Shown here: positions 11,457 through 20,775 of the stretch, piece by piece | How the letters are laid out: each line of letters begins with the position of its first letter | How positions within the stretch are numbered: the stretch's first letter is position 1 | Assembly: GCA_022484595.1 (NCBI GenBank) | Contig: JAKVLB010000001.1 | Coordinates: forward strand, 1-64,000 | DNA length: 64,000 nucleotides | Source: Mageeibacillus sp. | Lineage (GTDB): Bacteria; Bacillota; Clostridia; Saccharofermentanales; Saccharofermentanaceae | Reading direction: 5' to 3' | Notes under the pieces: model-generated | Databases searched by the model: none | What the model was told of the DNA's origin: nothing | Seen by the model: only the letters and a program-made list of their open reading frames with translations | Translations under genes and position numbers: made by a program

Positions 11457-12712
11457 GAACAATTCTTAAGAACTGCAAAGTGGCCGGCAGACCCGGACAG
11501 AATGTCATTTATATCGACGGCGGTAAATTTGCCGATGCCTTTGAGGAATCCGCCGCAGACGAAGTAATCGATGTGAAGGGCAGAACAGTCGTTCCGGGAC
11601 TTGTTGACATGCATATTCATCTTAGAGAACCCGGATATGAGTATAAGGAAACAATCGCGACAGGATGCGCGAGCGCGGCAAAAGGCGGATATACAAGTGT
11701 CTGTCCTATGCCTAATACAAAGCCTGTTGCCGATAACGCAGCTGTTATTGAAGCTGTTGTAAAGAAAGCGCAGGAGGCCGGACTTTGCAGAGTATATCCA
11801 ATAGGTGCCGCCACAAAAGGTATCGAAGGTGATCAGATATCCGAGATGGGACTTATGAAGGAAGCGGGTATAGTTGCTGTTTCTGATGACGGACGGCCGA
11901 TTAAGAACGCCGGAATCATGCGCAAGGTCCTTGAATATTCTTCGGACTTTGACCTTCCGGTTCTCAATCACTGTGAAGACAAAGACCTTTCTGAAGGTGC
12001 AATGAATGAGGGTGAGGTATCCACATCTATAGGAATAAGAGGCATTCCCACAGCAGCGGAAGACATTATGATTGCAAGAGACATAATTCTTTCTGAATAT
12101 CTTAATATTCCCGTACATATCTGTCATGTCAGCACAATGGGCGGCGTGAGGATGATAAGGGAGGCAAAGGCACGCGGGGTAAAGGTTACCTGTGAGACCT
12201 GCCCGCACTATTTCACCATGACGGACAGGCTTTGCGAAAATTATGACACCAACTTCAAAATGCATCCGCCGCTTCGCACTGAAGAACACAGACTGGCGAT
12301 AATTGCAGGAATTAAGGACGGAACCATTGACGCGATAGCGACGGACAATGCACCTCATCACCAGGATGAGAAGGAATGTGAATTCTCGAACGCTATGAAC
12401 GGAATATTAGGTTCTGAAACTGCGTTCGCTTTAGGGTATACTTATCTTGTCAGGACAGGAGAGATTACTCTTGAACGTCTTGTGGAACTCATGTGCCACA
12501 ACCCGTCTATGATTCTGAAGCTCGGCAGAGGCGGTATGAATACCGGAGACGATGCCGATCTTGCAGTATTCGACGTTGATAATGAGTTTGTTTTCGACAA
12601 GAACAGTATGCTGTCAAAGTCGCGCAATACACCTTATGACGGATGGAAGCTCTATGGTGAGACAATTATGACAATCATGGGAGGAAAGAAGACTTATGAG
12701 AAACTTTGCTGA
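11453..12712 (+). CDS. pyrC: Dihydroorotase
   Basis: Cyclises carbamoyl aspartate to dihydroorotate. 419 residues, the length of class I amidohydrolase-type dihydroorotases. The zinc-binding HIH pair lies in VDMHIHLREPG (51-61). Further conserved elements are NHCED, HICHVST, CPHYF and ATDNAPHH (about 298-305). Translation is coupled at both ends: the ATG overlaps the pyrB stop, and its last 17 bases are shared with the start of pyrF in another frame. All metal ligands visible in family members appear kept. Confidence 0.96.
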   Translation: MRTILKNCKVAGRPGQNVIYIDGGKFADAFEESAADEVIDVKGRTVVPGLVDMHIHLREPGYEYKETIATGCASAAKGGYTSVCPMPNTKPVADNAAVIEAVVKKAQEAGLCRVYPIGAATKGIEGDQISEMGLMKEAGIVAVSDDGRPIKNAGIMRKVLEYSSDFDLPVLNHCEDKDLSEGAMNEGEVSTSIGIRGIPTAAEDIMIARDIILSEYLNIPVHICHVSTMGGVRMIREAKARGVKVTCETCPHYFTMTDRLCENYDTNFKMHPPLRTEEHRLAIIAGIKDGTIDAIATDNAPHHQDEKECEFSNAMNGILGSETAFALGYTYLVRTGEITLERLVELMCHNPSMILKLGRGGMNTGDDADLAVFDVDNEFVFDKNSMLSKSRNTPYDGWKLYGETIMTIMGGKKTYEKLC

Positions 12713-13646
12713 CGATCTGGTGAGGAAAATCGCGCAATGCGGCAATCCGACAGTGATGGGTCTTGATCCAAAGCTCGAGTATATTCCGGATTCAATCAAG
12801 GAACATGCCGAACAGGTGTTTCCGGACGAGCCGCTCAAAGCTACAGCCAAGGCAATCTGGCTTTTCAACAAGGTGCTTATTGACAGTGTCTGCGACATAA
12901 TTCCTGCTGTCAAACCTCAGTTTGCATACTATGAGATGTACGGCGTTGAAGCCATCAAGACTCTTGCGCTTACAATCAAATATGCACAGAAGAAGGGAAT
13001 GCTCGTAATAGCTGACTGCAAGAGAAACGACATAGGTTCAACCGCGTCTGCCTACGCTGAGAGTATTCTCGGCAATACAGATGTTCTATTAAACGAGAAC
13101 AGAACAATGTTTGGTGCTGACAGCGCGACTGTAAACGCCTATCTTGGCATTGACGGGGTAAAACCGTTCATCGATGTGTCGGCAAGAGAAGGCAGGGGTC
13201 TGTTCTGTCTTGTAAGAACTTCTAATCCTTCAGCCGGAGATATTCAGGACCTTGTTCTGTCTGACGGACGCAAGGTTTACGAGGCCGTTGCCGATAAGGT
13301 CAATGAATGGGGCGTAAGCCTTAAGGGAGAAGAGGGTTTCTCTTCACTCGGCGCCGTTGTCGGTGCCACATGGCCTGAACAGGCTGTCGATGCCAGAAAG
13401 AGAATGCCGGAAGCATTGATTCTTGTTCCGGGTTACGGCGCTCAGGGTGCCGGAGCAGACAGCGCGGTAGCATCATTCACTGCTGACGGCAGAGGTTCAA
13501 TAGTCAATGCATCGAGGAGCCTTATGTGTGCATGGAAGAACAGGAGCGACCTTGATCCTGATGATTTTGCCACGGCTACACGTGATGAAGCCATAAATAT
13601 GAGAAACAGCCTTAACGAAGCTCTGAAGAATCGTAAGTATATCTGA
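12696..13646 (+). CDS. pyrF: Orotidine 5'-phosphate decarboxylase (type 2)
   Basis: Decarboxylates OMP to UMP, the last step of the pathway. The 316 residues are longer than the common 230-residue form and match the type 2 subfamily. The start MGLDPKLEYIPD (residues 21-32) and the catalytic strand ADCKRNDIGS (107-116) with the Asp-Lys-Asp cluster are present, with LVRTSNPSA further on. The start ATG 12696 lies inside pyrC, a 17-base overlap. It is followed 8 bases later by pyrK. Confidence 0.95.
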   Translation: MRNFADDLVRKIAQCGNPTVMGLDPKLEYIPDSIKEHAEQVFPDEPLKATAKAIWLFNKVLIDSVCDIIPAVKPQFAYYEMYGVEAIKTLALTIKYAQKKGMLVIADCKRNDIGSTASAYAESILGNTDVLLNENRTMFGADSATVNAYLGIDGVKPFIDVSAREGRGLFCLVRTSNPSAGDIQDLVLSDGRKVYEAVADKVNEWGVSLKGEEGFSSLGAVVGATWPEQAVDARKRMPEALILVPGYGAQGAGADSAVASFTADGRGSIVNASRSLMCAWKNRSDLDPDDFATATRDEAINMRNSLNEALKNRKYI

Positions 13647-13654
13647 GGTAAGTG

Positions 13655-14425
13655 ATGGAATATAAGAAAGAATACAAATGCAGCGTTCTGTCCAGAGAAA
13701 TGCTTCTCGGAGACACTGCGTATATTGAGCTGAACTGTCCTGATATTGCGCGGACAGCCAGACCGGGACAGTTTGTAAATGTATCCTGTTCGAAATTTCT
13801 CAAGCGGCCGTTCGGTATTGCTTCTGTTGACCGTGACAGCGGAAGCTTTTTTATAGGTGTCAAATCAATCGGATCCGGTACAGGCGAGATAATTACACTT
13901 GACCGAGGTGATGAAGTTGATGTGCTTGGTCCGTTGGGAAACGGCTTTGATCTGGATTCATTCGGCTCATATATTCTTGTGAGCGGCGGAACCGGCGTTT
14001 TCCCGGTTAATTTTGCAGCACAGTATCTGGAATCCTCCGGTAAGAATTTTACCGTTGTTCAGGGCTTCAGAGACGCATCGCAGGTGGTGCTCAACAGACC
14101 TTCATATGTCCTGACTACGGACTCCGGCGATTGCGGAATCAAAGGAACGGCCATTGCAGGTCTTGATACTCTTGATAAATGTGTATGCGGCAGTTCTTCA
14201 TGCATTATCTGCGTCGGACCGGTTCCGATGATGAAGGCCGTAAGCGGCTGGGCATTGAATCATTCAATGAAGTGCTATGTGTCAATGGAGCAGCGGATGG
14301 CATGCGGAGTAGGCATCTGCCTGTGCTGTATTGTCAAAGTAAAAGCTGATAACAAAGACGGTTTTGTAAATGTCCGTTGCTGCAAAGACGGACCGGTATT
14401 TGACAGTAGTGAGGTGATCTGGTGA
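13655..14425 (+). CDS. pyrK: Dihydroorotate dehydrogenase electron-transfer subunit
   Basis: FAD and [2Fe-2S] subunit that passes electrons from dihydroorotate oxidation in PyrD to NAD+. About 256 residues. The FAD-binding region has RPGQFVNVS and LKRPFGIASVD (about residues 40-65). The NAD-binding part has SGGTGVFPV (about 113-121). The cluster ligands come from ACGVGICLCC plus a later CC (about 213-247). ATG 13655 is preferred over the adjacent GTG 13652 because GAGGT lies at 13645-13649. The TGA overlaps the GTG of pyrD by four bases, as expected for subunits made in equal amounts. Confidence 0.95.
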   Translation: MEYKKEYKCSVLSREMLLGDTAYIELNCPDIARTARPGQFVNVSCSKFLKRPFGIASVDRDSGSFFIGVKSIGSGTGEIITLDRGDEVDVLGPLGNGFDLDSFGSYILVSGGTGVFPVNFAAQYLESSGKNFTVVQGFRDASQVVLNRPSYVLTTDSGDCGIKGTAIAGLDTLDKCVCGSSSCIICVGPVPMMKAVSGWALNHSMKCYVSMEQRMACGVGICLCCIVKVKADNKDGFVNVRCCKDGPVFDSSEVIW

Positions 14426-15336
14426 GTTCCGTATCTGTAAAAGTTGGGAGTGTTCCCCTTAAAAGTCCTCTTATTCTTGCGTCCGGAACCTGCAATTTCG
14501 GCCGTGAATTAGCCGGATATTATGATCTGTCAATTCTGGGCGGAATGTCTTCAAAGGGTCTGACTGTCAATCCGAGAGCAGGCAACTCCGGTGTCAGAGT
14601 GGCTGAAGCCGACTCCGGTATGCTCAACTCGGTTGGGCTTCAGAATCCCGGTGTTGATTATTTTATTGAACACGACCTTGATTTTATGAAGTCAACGGGT
14701 GCTGCCGTGATTGTAAATGTAGCGGGTCACTGCTTTGATGATTATCTTGAGATGTGCCGTAAACTTGACAAGTATTCTTCGTTGATAGATGTACTGGAAA
14801 TCAATCTGTCATGCCCGAACGTAAAGGCCGGATGCATGACGATAGGATCTGATCCGGAAGCCGTAAAACACCTTGTGTCTAAATTGAGAAAAGCAACAGG
14901 GCTTCCGCTCTGGGTCAAACTTACTCCGAATGTCACCGATATCAGAGCCACTGCACTTGCGGCGCAGGAAGGCGGCGCGGATGCTGTTGTACTTATAAAC
15001 ACACTGCTCGGAATGAAGATTGACATCCGCACAAGAAGGCCTGTGCTTAACAACAATACAGGCGGTTATTCGGGTCCCGCTGTCAAGCCGGTTGCCGTAA
15101 GAATGGTTTCAGAGTGCTATCAGGTTCTGGATATTCCTATTGTCGGCTGCGGAGGAATAAGCTGTGCCGATGATGTGATCGAATTTATGATTGCCGGAAG
15201 TTCGGCCGTAGAAATCGGAACGGCAAACCTTATTCATCCTACATGCCCGGTCGGAATCACGGAGGATCTCGTCAGGTATTCCGAGGAGAACAACATATCA
15301 TTAAGTGAATTAACAGGCTCTTTGAAGCTCTGGTAA
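14422..15336 (+). CDS. pyrD: Dihydroorotate dehydrogenase, class 1B catalytic subunit
   Basis: FMN enzyme oxidising dihydroorotate to orotate in a complex with PyrK. 304 residues from GTG 14422. Visible motifs are LASGTCNFGRE near the start, NSVGLQNPG (about 71-79), the catalytic-loop strand LEINLSCPNVKAG (about 134-146) and GCGGISCADD (about 240-249). Together with the partner pyrK these mark class 1B, NAD-linked, rather than the fumarate- or quinone-linked classes. Seventeen bases separate it from pyrE. Confidence 0.95.
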   Translation: MSSVSVKVGSVPLKSPLILASGTCNFGRELAGYYDLSILGGMSSKGLTVNPRAGNSGVRVAEADSGMLNSVGLQNPGVDYFIEHDLDFMKSTGAAVIVNVAGHCFDDYLEMCRKLDKYSSLIDVLEINLSCPNVKAGCMTIGSDPEAVKHLVSKLRKATGLPLWVKLTPNVTDIRATALAAQEGGADAVVLINTLLGMKIDIRTRRPVLNNNTGGYSGPAVKPVAVRMVSECYQVLDIPIVGCGGISCADDVIEFMIAGSSAVEIGTANLIHPTCPVGITEDLVRYSEENNISLSELTGSLKLW

Positions 15337-15353
15337 TATTGGGAGGATATACA

Positions 15354-16202
15354 ATGGCAGACAAAATAGCAGAGGCTCTGTTCGAGACAAAAGCAATCAA
15401 GGTTGCTCCGTCAGATACGCCTTTCTGGTATACATCCGGAAGGCTCGGACCGTTCTTTATCAACACTCATTTTCTTCTCGAAAATGAGGCGGCAGCGGGA
15501 GAAGTTCTCAAGAGGATAGAAGCAGCCATAAAGGACGACAGAAAGACCGCGCCATCGAAGATTTTCGACATGCTTCTTGCTTATTACAACAAGAACGGCA
15601 CATTCAGAATGACGATGGATATACTGGCCAAGATGGCATCAGAGCTTGATTTTGACTATATTTCCGGCGGCGAGAGAAGAGATTTCTTTTTCTCAATGAT
15701 GCCGGCATATCTGCTTGGAAAGCCTCACCTTACGATTTATAAAGACTTAACCTGCTGCTATAACGAGGATTTGACAGCAGACGGAATTACAGCGCCTGAG
15801 CTTAAAGGCAGGAAAGCTCTCCATATAGCGGATCTTGTGACGGAAGCCTCAAGCTATGAGAGGGCATGGATACCTGTTATTCGCGGTCTTGGTTCTGATA
15901 TTACGGATACAATCGCCGTTGTTGACCGTCACCAGGGCGGTCTCGAAGTACTTGCCAATATGGGTGTTGCTCTTCATGCCATCACAGGTATCAATAAAGA
16001 TTTATTCGAGGAAGCCTTCAGAAATGGTATTATAGATGAGGCTCAGAAGGAACTTGTATTGAGATTTCTCAAATCTCCGAACGATTACATGACTGACTTT
16101 ATTAAGGCAAACCCTGACTTCATAAAGGAACAACTTGCGCTTGGAGGAAAGACAAGAGAACGTGCCGAGCTTGCTATCGAGAAAGGATACTGCCAACTAT
16201 GA
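15354..16202 (+). CDS. pyrE: Orotate phosphoribosyltransferase (divergent long form)
   Basis: By position this should join orotate and PRPP to OMP, the only activity otherwise missing between pyrD and pyrF. The 282 residues exceed the usual 190-210. The N-terminal half keeps family features: FWYTSGRLGPFFIN (about 24-37) and GGERRDFFFS (105-114). The PRPP loop, normally VxDDVxTTGxS, is degenerate here, reading HIADLVTEASS (157-167), and an extra C-terminal helical segment follows. ATG 15354 is chosen because GGGAGG is at 15341-15346. Its stop overlaps the next gene. The assignment rests on operon context plus partial motifs. A regulatory or moonlighting relative is the alternative. Confidence 0.8.
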   Translation: MADKIAEALFETKAIKVAPSDTPFWYTSGRLGPFFINTHFLLENEAAAGEVLKRIEAAIKDDRKTAPSKIFDMLLAYYNKNGTFRMTMDILAKMASELDFDYISGGERRDFFFSMMPAYLLGKPHLTIYKDLTCCYNEDLTADGITAPELKGRKALHIADLVTEASSYERAWIPVIRGLGSDITDTIAVVDRHQGGLEVLANMGVALHAITGINKDLFEEAFRNGIIDEAQKELVLRFLKSPNDYMTDFIKANPDFIKEQLALGGKTRERAELAIEKGYCQL

Positions 16203-17908
16203 AGAATCCGTATGATAATCTTTACGATGTAACTGAAGTACATAACCTTCGTGACGTGATCAAGAAACGTGTGAGAGAATTTCCGGAGAATCCGGTTTTT
16301 CTTGTAAAGAGCAAGAGAGGCGGGCAGTATGAACCGATCTCAAGCGAGAAGTACGATCACGACATAGACAGCCTTGGCACTTATTTTATGAACAGTGTGA
16401 AGAAAGGCTCAAGAGTTGCGATTTTCGCTGAGACCAGATATGAATGGTATGTGACATATCTTGCTACTACGAACGGAACAGGATGTATTGTTCCTCTCGA
16501 TAAGGAGCTTCCGGTAAACGACGTTCTTAATATGCTTGACAGAGCAGCGACGGACATTGTTGTATTCTCAAAATCAAAGCTCGAAATAATCAATCAGGTT
16601 TATGGAAAATGCGCCTCAGTAAAGCAGTATATCTGTATGGATGATATCAATGACGAGCGTTTCTTAAGTTTCAGCAGGTGCATGAGCGAGGGTGAGAGCA
16701 GACTTGCCGCAGGAGACAAGATTTTTACAGAAGCTACTATCGACCCTGAAGAGATGACAATACTTCTGTTCACTTCCGGTACAACAGCAAAATCAAAAGC
16801 CGTTATGCTATGCCAGAGAAACATCTGCAAGAATCTGATGTCAATGTTTTCAATGTTATATATCGACAGGAACGACGTCTGGCTGTCGGTTCTTCCGCTG
16901 CATCATACTTATGAGTGCACCTGCGGTTTCCTCGGTCAGGTATACAGAGGCACAACTGTTGCAGTCTGTGAGGGTCTCAGGTATATCCAGCAGAACCTTC
17001 AGGAAGTCAAACCTACATGTATTCTTATGGTTCCGGTTATGCTTGAACTCTTCTACAAGAAGATAATGAAGCAGGTCAACAGTGATCCAAAGACGGCGAA
17101 AAAGCTGAATACAGGCATTAAGATAGCCAATGCTCTTCATTTCAGCGTCGGAATGAGAAGAAAAATGTTCAAGCAGATTCACGATATTTTCGGCGGCAGG
17201 ATGCGTCTTATAATTTTGGGCGGAGCACCTGTAAAACCGGAGATTCTGTCCTTCTTCCAGAGTATGGGATTTCTCTGCGTGCAAGGCTACGGATTAACAG
17301 AATGCGCGCCTATCCTTGCATTGAACCGCGACAAGTTCTTCAAGAATGAGTCTGCCGGACTTCCGCTTCCAGGCTGTACTGTCAAGATTCTGAATCCTGA
17401 CGAGAACGGTATCGGAGAATTCATATCCAAGGGCGACAATAATTTTATGGGATATTACAATGACCCTGAGAATACTGCAATAGCGCTTGATTCTGACGGT
17501 TTTTATCACACAGGCGACTTGGGATATATTGACAAGGACGGTTTTTGCATCATTACAGGACGCAAGAAGAATGTTATAATTGCCAAGAATGGTAAGAATG
17601 TATTTCCGGAGGAGATTGAGTACCTTTTGTCGCTTTCTCCTTATGTTGCCGAATCTGTTGTGTCCGGAGTGTTGGACAGCGTCAGGGATGACATAGTTAT
17701 CACTGCCACTATCTTCCCGGATATAGATGAAATCAAGTCAAGGCTCGGTCTTGACAGGGATCCTGATGAGAATCAGATCATGGATTGCCTCAAGGATTCC
17801 GTGGCTGAAGCCAACGACAGACTCGAGAATTACAAGAAAATCAAGAAGACTGTTCTGAGAATGACAGAATTCGAGAAGAATACGTCAAGGAAGATTATGC
17901 GTTACTGA
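16199..17908 (+). CDS. AMP-dependent long-chain acyl-CoA synthetase-like ligase
   Basis: Adenylate-forming enzyme of the FadD class, expected to activate a fatty acid with ATP and CoA. 569 residues. The P-loop-like TSGTTAKSK (192-200) lacks glycines of the usual TSGTTGxPK. The A5 motif GYGLTECAPI (about 364), the A7 motif YHTGDLGYIDKDGF and the A8 motif GRKKNVIIAKNGKNVFPEE follow in the right order. It starts inside the pyrE stop codon (ATGA), so it is co-translated with the pyrimidine genes and ends at the operon terminator. Why a fatty-acid activating enzyme is in this operon is not evident. The substrate is unassigned. Confidence 0.85.
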   Translation: MKNPYDNLYDVTEVHNLRDVIKKRVREFPENPVFLVKSKRGGQYEPISSEKYDHDIDSLGTYFMNSVKKGSRVAIFAETRYEWYVTYLATTNGTGCIVPLDKELPVNDVLNMLDRAATDIVVFSKSKLEIINQVYGKCASVKQYICMDDINDERFLSFSRCMSEGESRLAAGDKIFTEATIDPEEMTILLFTSGTTAKSKAVMLCQRNICKNLMSMFSMLYIDRNDVWLSVLPLHHTYECTCGFLGQVYRGTTVAVCEGLRYIQQNLQEVKPTCILMVPVMLELFYKKIMKQVNSDPKTAKKLNTGIKIANALHFSVGMRRKMFKQIHDIFGGRMRLIILGGAPVKPEILSFFQSMGFLCVQGYGLTECAPILALNRDKFFKNESAGLPLPGCTVKILNPDENGIGEFISKGDNNFMGYYNDPENTAIALDSDGFYHTGDLGYIDKDGFCIITGRKKNVIIAKNGKNVFPEEIEYLLSLSPYVAESVVSGVLDSVRDDIVITATIFPDIDEIKSRLGLDRDPDENQIMDCLKDSVAEANDRLENYKKIKKTVLRMTEFEKNTSRKIMRY

Positions 17909-17933
17909 TATTGATTTTCAGTCAGTTGCATTG

Positions 17934-17972
17934 CCTCTTGCTCCGGCGTATTCGGAAGTAAGAGGTTTTTTT
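17934..17972 (+). terminator. Terminator of the pyr operon overlapping the tldD ribosome site
   Basis: CCTCTT (17934-17939) and TCCG (17942-17945) pair with CGGA (17953-17956) and AAGAGG (17960-17965), followed by seven T (17966-17972). The right arm AAGAGG is also the only ribosome-binding sequence before ATG 17973, so the hairpin could end transcription and also mask translation. Confidence 0.75.
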
Positions 17973-19373
17973 ATGTTTAATGATGCTGATGTAGGCAGGA
18001 TACTTGATGCGTGTCTGTCAGGTTCTGCAGATTATGCCGAAGTATTTCAGGAAGAGGGGCATTCACGCTCAGTCTCGCTCCTTAACGGCAGGGTTCTGAA
18101 GGCCGGAACGTCTTATTCGTCCGGCACCGGAATCAGGCTTCTTGCAGGTACAAATTCTGTATACGTTTATTCAAATGAGAATGACGCGGAGGCACTCATA
18201 AAGCTTGCAACAGAGGCTTCATGCGCGGCTTCGGGCGGCACCTGCAATCAGGTGTCAACAGGCAGATCTCAGCCTGACAGACTTGTGCGTACATCTGAAA
18301 AGCTTGTCAAGACCGATCCTATGCAGATTCCAAAGTCTACCGTCGTCGAGAAGCTACGTGCGGCGTCGGAGTACGCACTGTCAGTATCTCCTATGATTAC
18401 GCAGGCAGCTGCCGGATTCAACTGCACAGACAGGGTTGCCAGGGTTACAAATACAAGGGGTGTAAACAGGGAAGACGAGACTGAGAGAATCAGATTCTCT
18501 GTTGAGACGGTAGCGACAAAGGATAACGAGAAGCAGACCGGAAGAATTGCGCCCGGAACTATGTGCGGGTATGAGTTTTTCGACAACTACCCGCTTGAAG
18601 AGAAGACCCGTGAGTGCTGTGACACTGCCATACGAATGGTCAACTGCGGCTATGCGCCATCCGGCAAAATGGCTGTAGTTCTGAGCAACGGCTTCGGCGG
18701 AGTTATTTTTCACGAGGCCTGCGGACATGCTCTTGAAGCAACATCTGTGGGAATCGGGAGTTCATACTTTAAGGATATGCTCGGAAAACAGATTGCTTCA
18801 CCGATTGTAAGTGCGAGGGACAACGCCAGAATAGCCGGCGGCTGGGGTTCATATGATACTGATGACGAGGGCAATCAGTCATCAGACCTGCTCCTTATTG
18901 AGAACGGAATACTTAAGAATTATCTTGTAGATGAACTCGGTTCACGAAGAATGGGCATGAAGCCCACAGGATGTTCAAGACGTCAGGATTATACTTATGC
19001 GCCGACATCACGCATGAGCAACACATATATCTGCAATGGTACATCAACACCGTCAGAGATTATATCCAACACTGAGTACGGTCTGTATTGTACACAGCTC
19101 GGCGGGGGATCCGTTGATACATCGACAGGTGATTTCAATTTTGCCGCAAATGAGGCGTTCATTATCCGCAACGGCAGAATATGTGAGCCGGTAAGAGGCG
19201 CGACGCTTATAGGCAAAGGTCAGGAGATACTTAAAAATATCGATATGTGCGGCAATGACCTGGAACATGAAGCAGGCGTTTGCGGTTCAGTGTCGGGCGG
19301 CGTTCCGGTCACCGTAGGTCAGCCTACAATTCGAGTGTCCTCCATTCTTGTCGGCGGACGCGATTCAATGTAA
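17973..19373 (+). CDS. tldD: TldD family metalloprotease subunit
   Basis: TldD pairs with TldE (PmbA) to form a zinc protease that degrades unfolded or modified peptides, known from microcin B17 maturation and CcdA turnover in E. coli. 466 residues from ATG 17973, with AAGAGG 7 bases upstream. A longer reading from TTG 17931 would run through the terminator hairpin and is rejected. The metal-binding HExxxH motif is HEACGH (about 247-252), followed by family signatures GGWGSYDTDDEG and GRICEPVRGATLIGKG. tldE follows after 12 bases. No RiPP precursor gene is seen nearby. Confidence 0.93.
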   Translation: MFNDADVGRILDACLSGSADYAEVFQEEGHSRSVSLLNGRVLKAGTSYSSGTGIRLLAGTNSVYVYSNENDAEALIKLATEASCAASGGTCNQVSTGRSQPDRLVRTSEKLVKTDPMQIPKSTVVEKLRAASEYALSVSPMITQAAAGFNCTDRVARVTNTRGVNREDETERIRFSVETVATKDNEKQTGRIAPGTMCGYEFFDNYPLEEKTRECCDTAIRMVNCGYAPSGKMAVVLSNGFGGVIFHEACGHALEATSVGIGSSYFKDMLGKQIASPIVSARDNARIAGGWGSYDTDDEGNQSSDLLLIENGILKNYLVDELGSRRMGMKPTGCSRRQDYTYAPTSRMSNTYICNGTSTPSEIISNTEYGLYCTQLGGGSVDTSTGDFNFAANEAFIIRNGRICEPVRGATLIGKGQEILKNIDMCGNDLEHEAGVCGSVSGGVPVTVGQPTIRVSSILVGGRDSM

Positions 19374-19385
19374 GGAGATATTCAA

Positions 19386-20750
19386 ATGGATATAAACAGT
19401 GCAGAAGAATTTATGCAAAAGCTTATCGAGAAGGCCGCAGCATATGGCTTTGAAGATGCTGAAGCAGCATATTCATCGAGCGGTTCAATGTCTCTTTCGA
19501 TTCTTAACGGCGAGGTATCAAGCTACGAGAACAGTACAGAACAGGAGATTACGTTCAGAGGATACAAGAACGGTCAGATGGGTTACAGCAGCACAGGATG
19601 TTTCGATGATGACGCTGTCAGATTCATGCTGGAAGCGGCTTCGGAGAACTGCGAGGTCCTTGATGATGAAGACAGGGAGTTTATCTACTGTGATGAGAAT
19701 CATAAGATAATGAAATTCTCTCAGATTACCGAAGCATATAAAAACAATACCTATGGCAGCTTCAAAAAGCTTGGTCTTGAGATTGAAGCGGCAATTCTCG
19801 CCCTTGATAAAAGAATAGATGCAGTTGATTACCTTGAGCTGTCGTGCAGTACAGGTCCCGTGATGATTATAAATTCCAAAGGCCTTCACCTGTACAGAGA
19901 TTCCGATTCTGTATTTATAGTTGCGCAGGCGCGCGCTACAGATGATGACGGAAGCGTAAAGAGCGGTGGACATTACTGGTTCGGCAATGATATTTCCATG
20001 TTTGATCTGCAGTCATTTATGAAGGTTTTCGCTCATAAGATACTTGATAAGCTCGGTGCGAAATCATGCAGTTCGGGCTGTTACAGAACCATTATTGAAG
20101 CAGAGGCGTTTGTACAGCTTCTTTCGACGTTCTTCGGTGTGTTCTCATCTAATGCGATGCAGAAAGGACTTTCTCTGCTTAAAGGCAGGGAAGGCGAGAA
20201 GATCGCTTCAGAATGTCTTACGATCAAGGAAGTACCGATGTATGACAAAGCCCTGGTTAAGGTGCCGTTTGATGATGAGGGCGTACTTACTACCGAGAAG
20301 AACATTATCGGGAAAGGCATTTTCGAGACCGCCCTGTATAATCTCAAGACGGCATATAAAGAAGGACGGGCTTCGACAGGCAACGGCTTTAAGAACGGAA
20401 ATTCTACAGGCATAACATACACCAATCTTCTGGTCGAACCGGGATCATCGAGCCTTGAAGAGCTTGCTGCGGAAGCCGGTGACGGAATAATGATTACCGA
20501 TCTGTCAGGTCTTCATGCCGGTGCAAATACTATCAGCGGTGACTTTTCACTGCTTTGCGAAGGATTTCTGATTAAGAACGGAAAGATATCTTCACCGGTT
20601 GAGCAAATTACAGTTTCGGATAATTTTTATGACATCTTACTAAAGATTATATCGGTCGGTAATGATATAATTAACTCTCCGGATGCTCTGGGCGAGACAT
20701 TCGTTCCTTCGGTTCTGGTTAGTGAAATGAGTATTTCAGGTGAGTCCTGA
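19386..20750 (+). CDS. tldE: TldE/PmbA family protease partner subunit
   Basis: Partner of TldD. This family lacks the metal site and shapes the peptide channel of the heterodimer. 454 residues, with AAGGAG upstream of ATG 19386. It shares the overall TldD fold (N-terminal YEDAEAAYSS-like opening, C-terminal NGNSTGITYTNLLVEPG and DLSGLHAGANTISGDFS). No HExxxH motif is present, as expected. The last 11 codons include no overlap with metY from its chosen start, which is 25 bases downstream of this stop. Confidence 0.93.
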   Translation: MDINSAEEFMQKLIEKAAAYGFEDAEAAYSSSGSMSLSILNGEVSSYENSTEQEITFRGYKNGQMGYSSTGCFDDDAVRFMLEAASENCEVLDDEDREFIYCDENHKIMKFSQITEAYKNNTYGSFKKLGLEIEAAILALDKRIDAVDYLELSCSTGPVMIINSKGLHLYRDSDSVFIVAQARATDDDGSVKSGGHYWFGNDISMFDLQSFMKVFAHKILDKLGAKSCSSGCYRTIIEAEAFVQLLSTFFGVFSSNAMQKGLSLLKGREGEKIASECLTIKEVPMYDKALVKVPFDDEGVLTTEKNIIGKGIFETALYNLKTAYKEGRASTGNGFKNGNSTGITYTNLLVEPGSSSLEELAAEAGDGIMITDLSGLHAGANTISGDFSLLCEGFLIKNGKISSPVEQITVSDNFYDILLKIISVGNDIINSPDALGETFVPSVLVSEMSISGES

Positions 20751-20775
20751 TTTTATGTTTAAAGGAGAAAAAGAG

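Noticed and set aside
11354-12361. Long minus-strand open frame opposite pyrB-pyrC
   Set aside because: Antisense shadow of pyrC. No ribosome site, and composition is rich in Cys/His/Arg as expected for a shadow frame.
16856-17284. Minus-strand open frame inside the acyl-CoA synthetase
   Set aside because: Shadow frame with no start signal or family features.
17931-17972. Longer tldD start at TTG 17931
   Set aside because: Would translate the terminator hairpin. ATG 17973 has a well-spaced ribosome site and matches the family N-terminus.
20751-20775. SAM riboswitch or T-box before metY
   Set aside because: Only 25 bases separate it from tldE, and the upstream sequence is coding.
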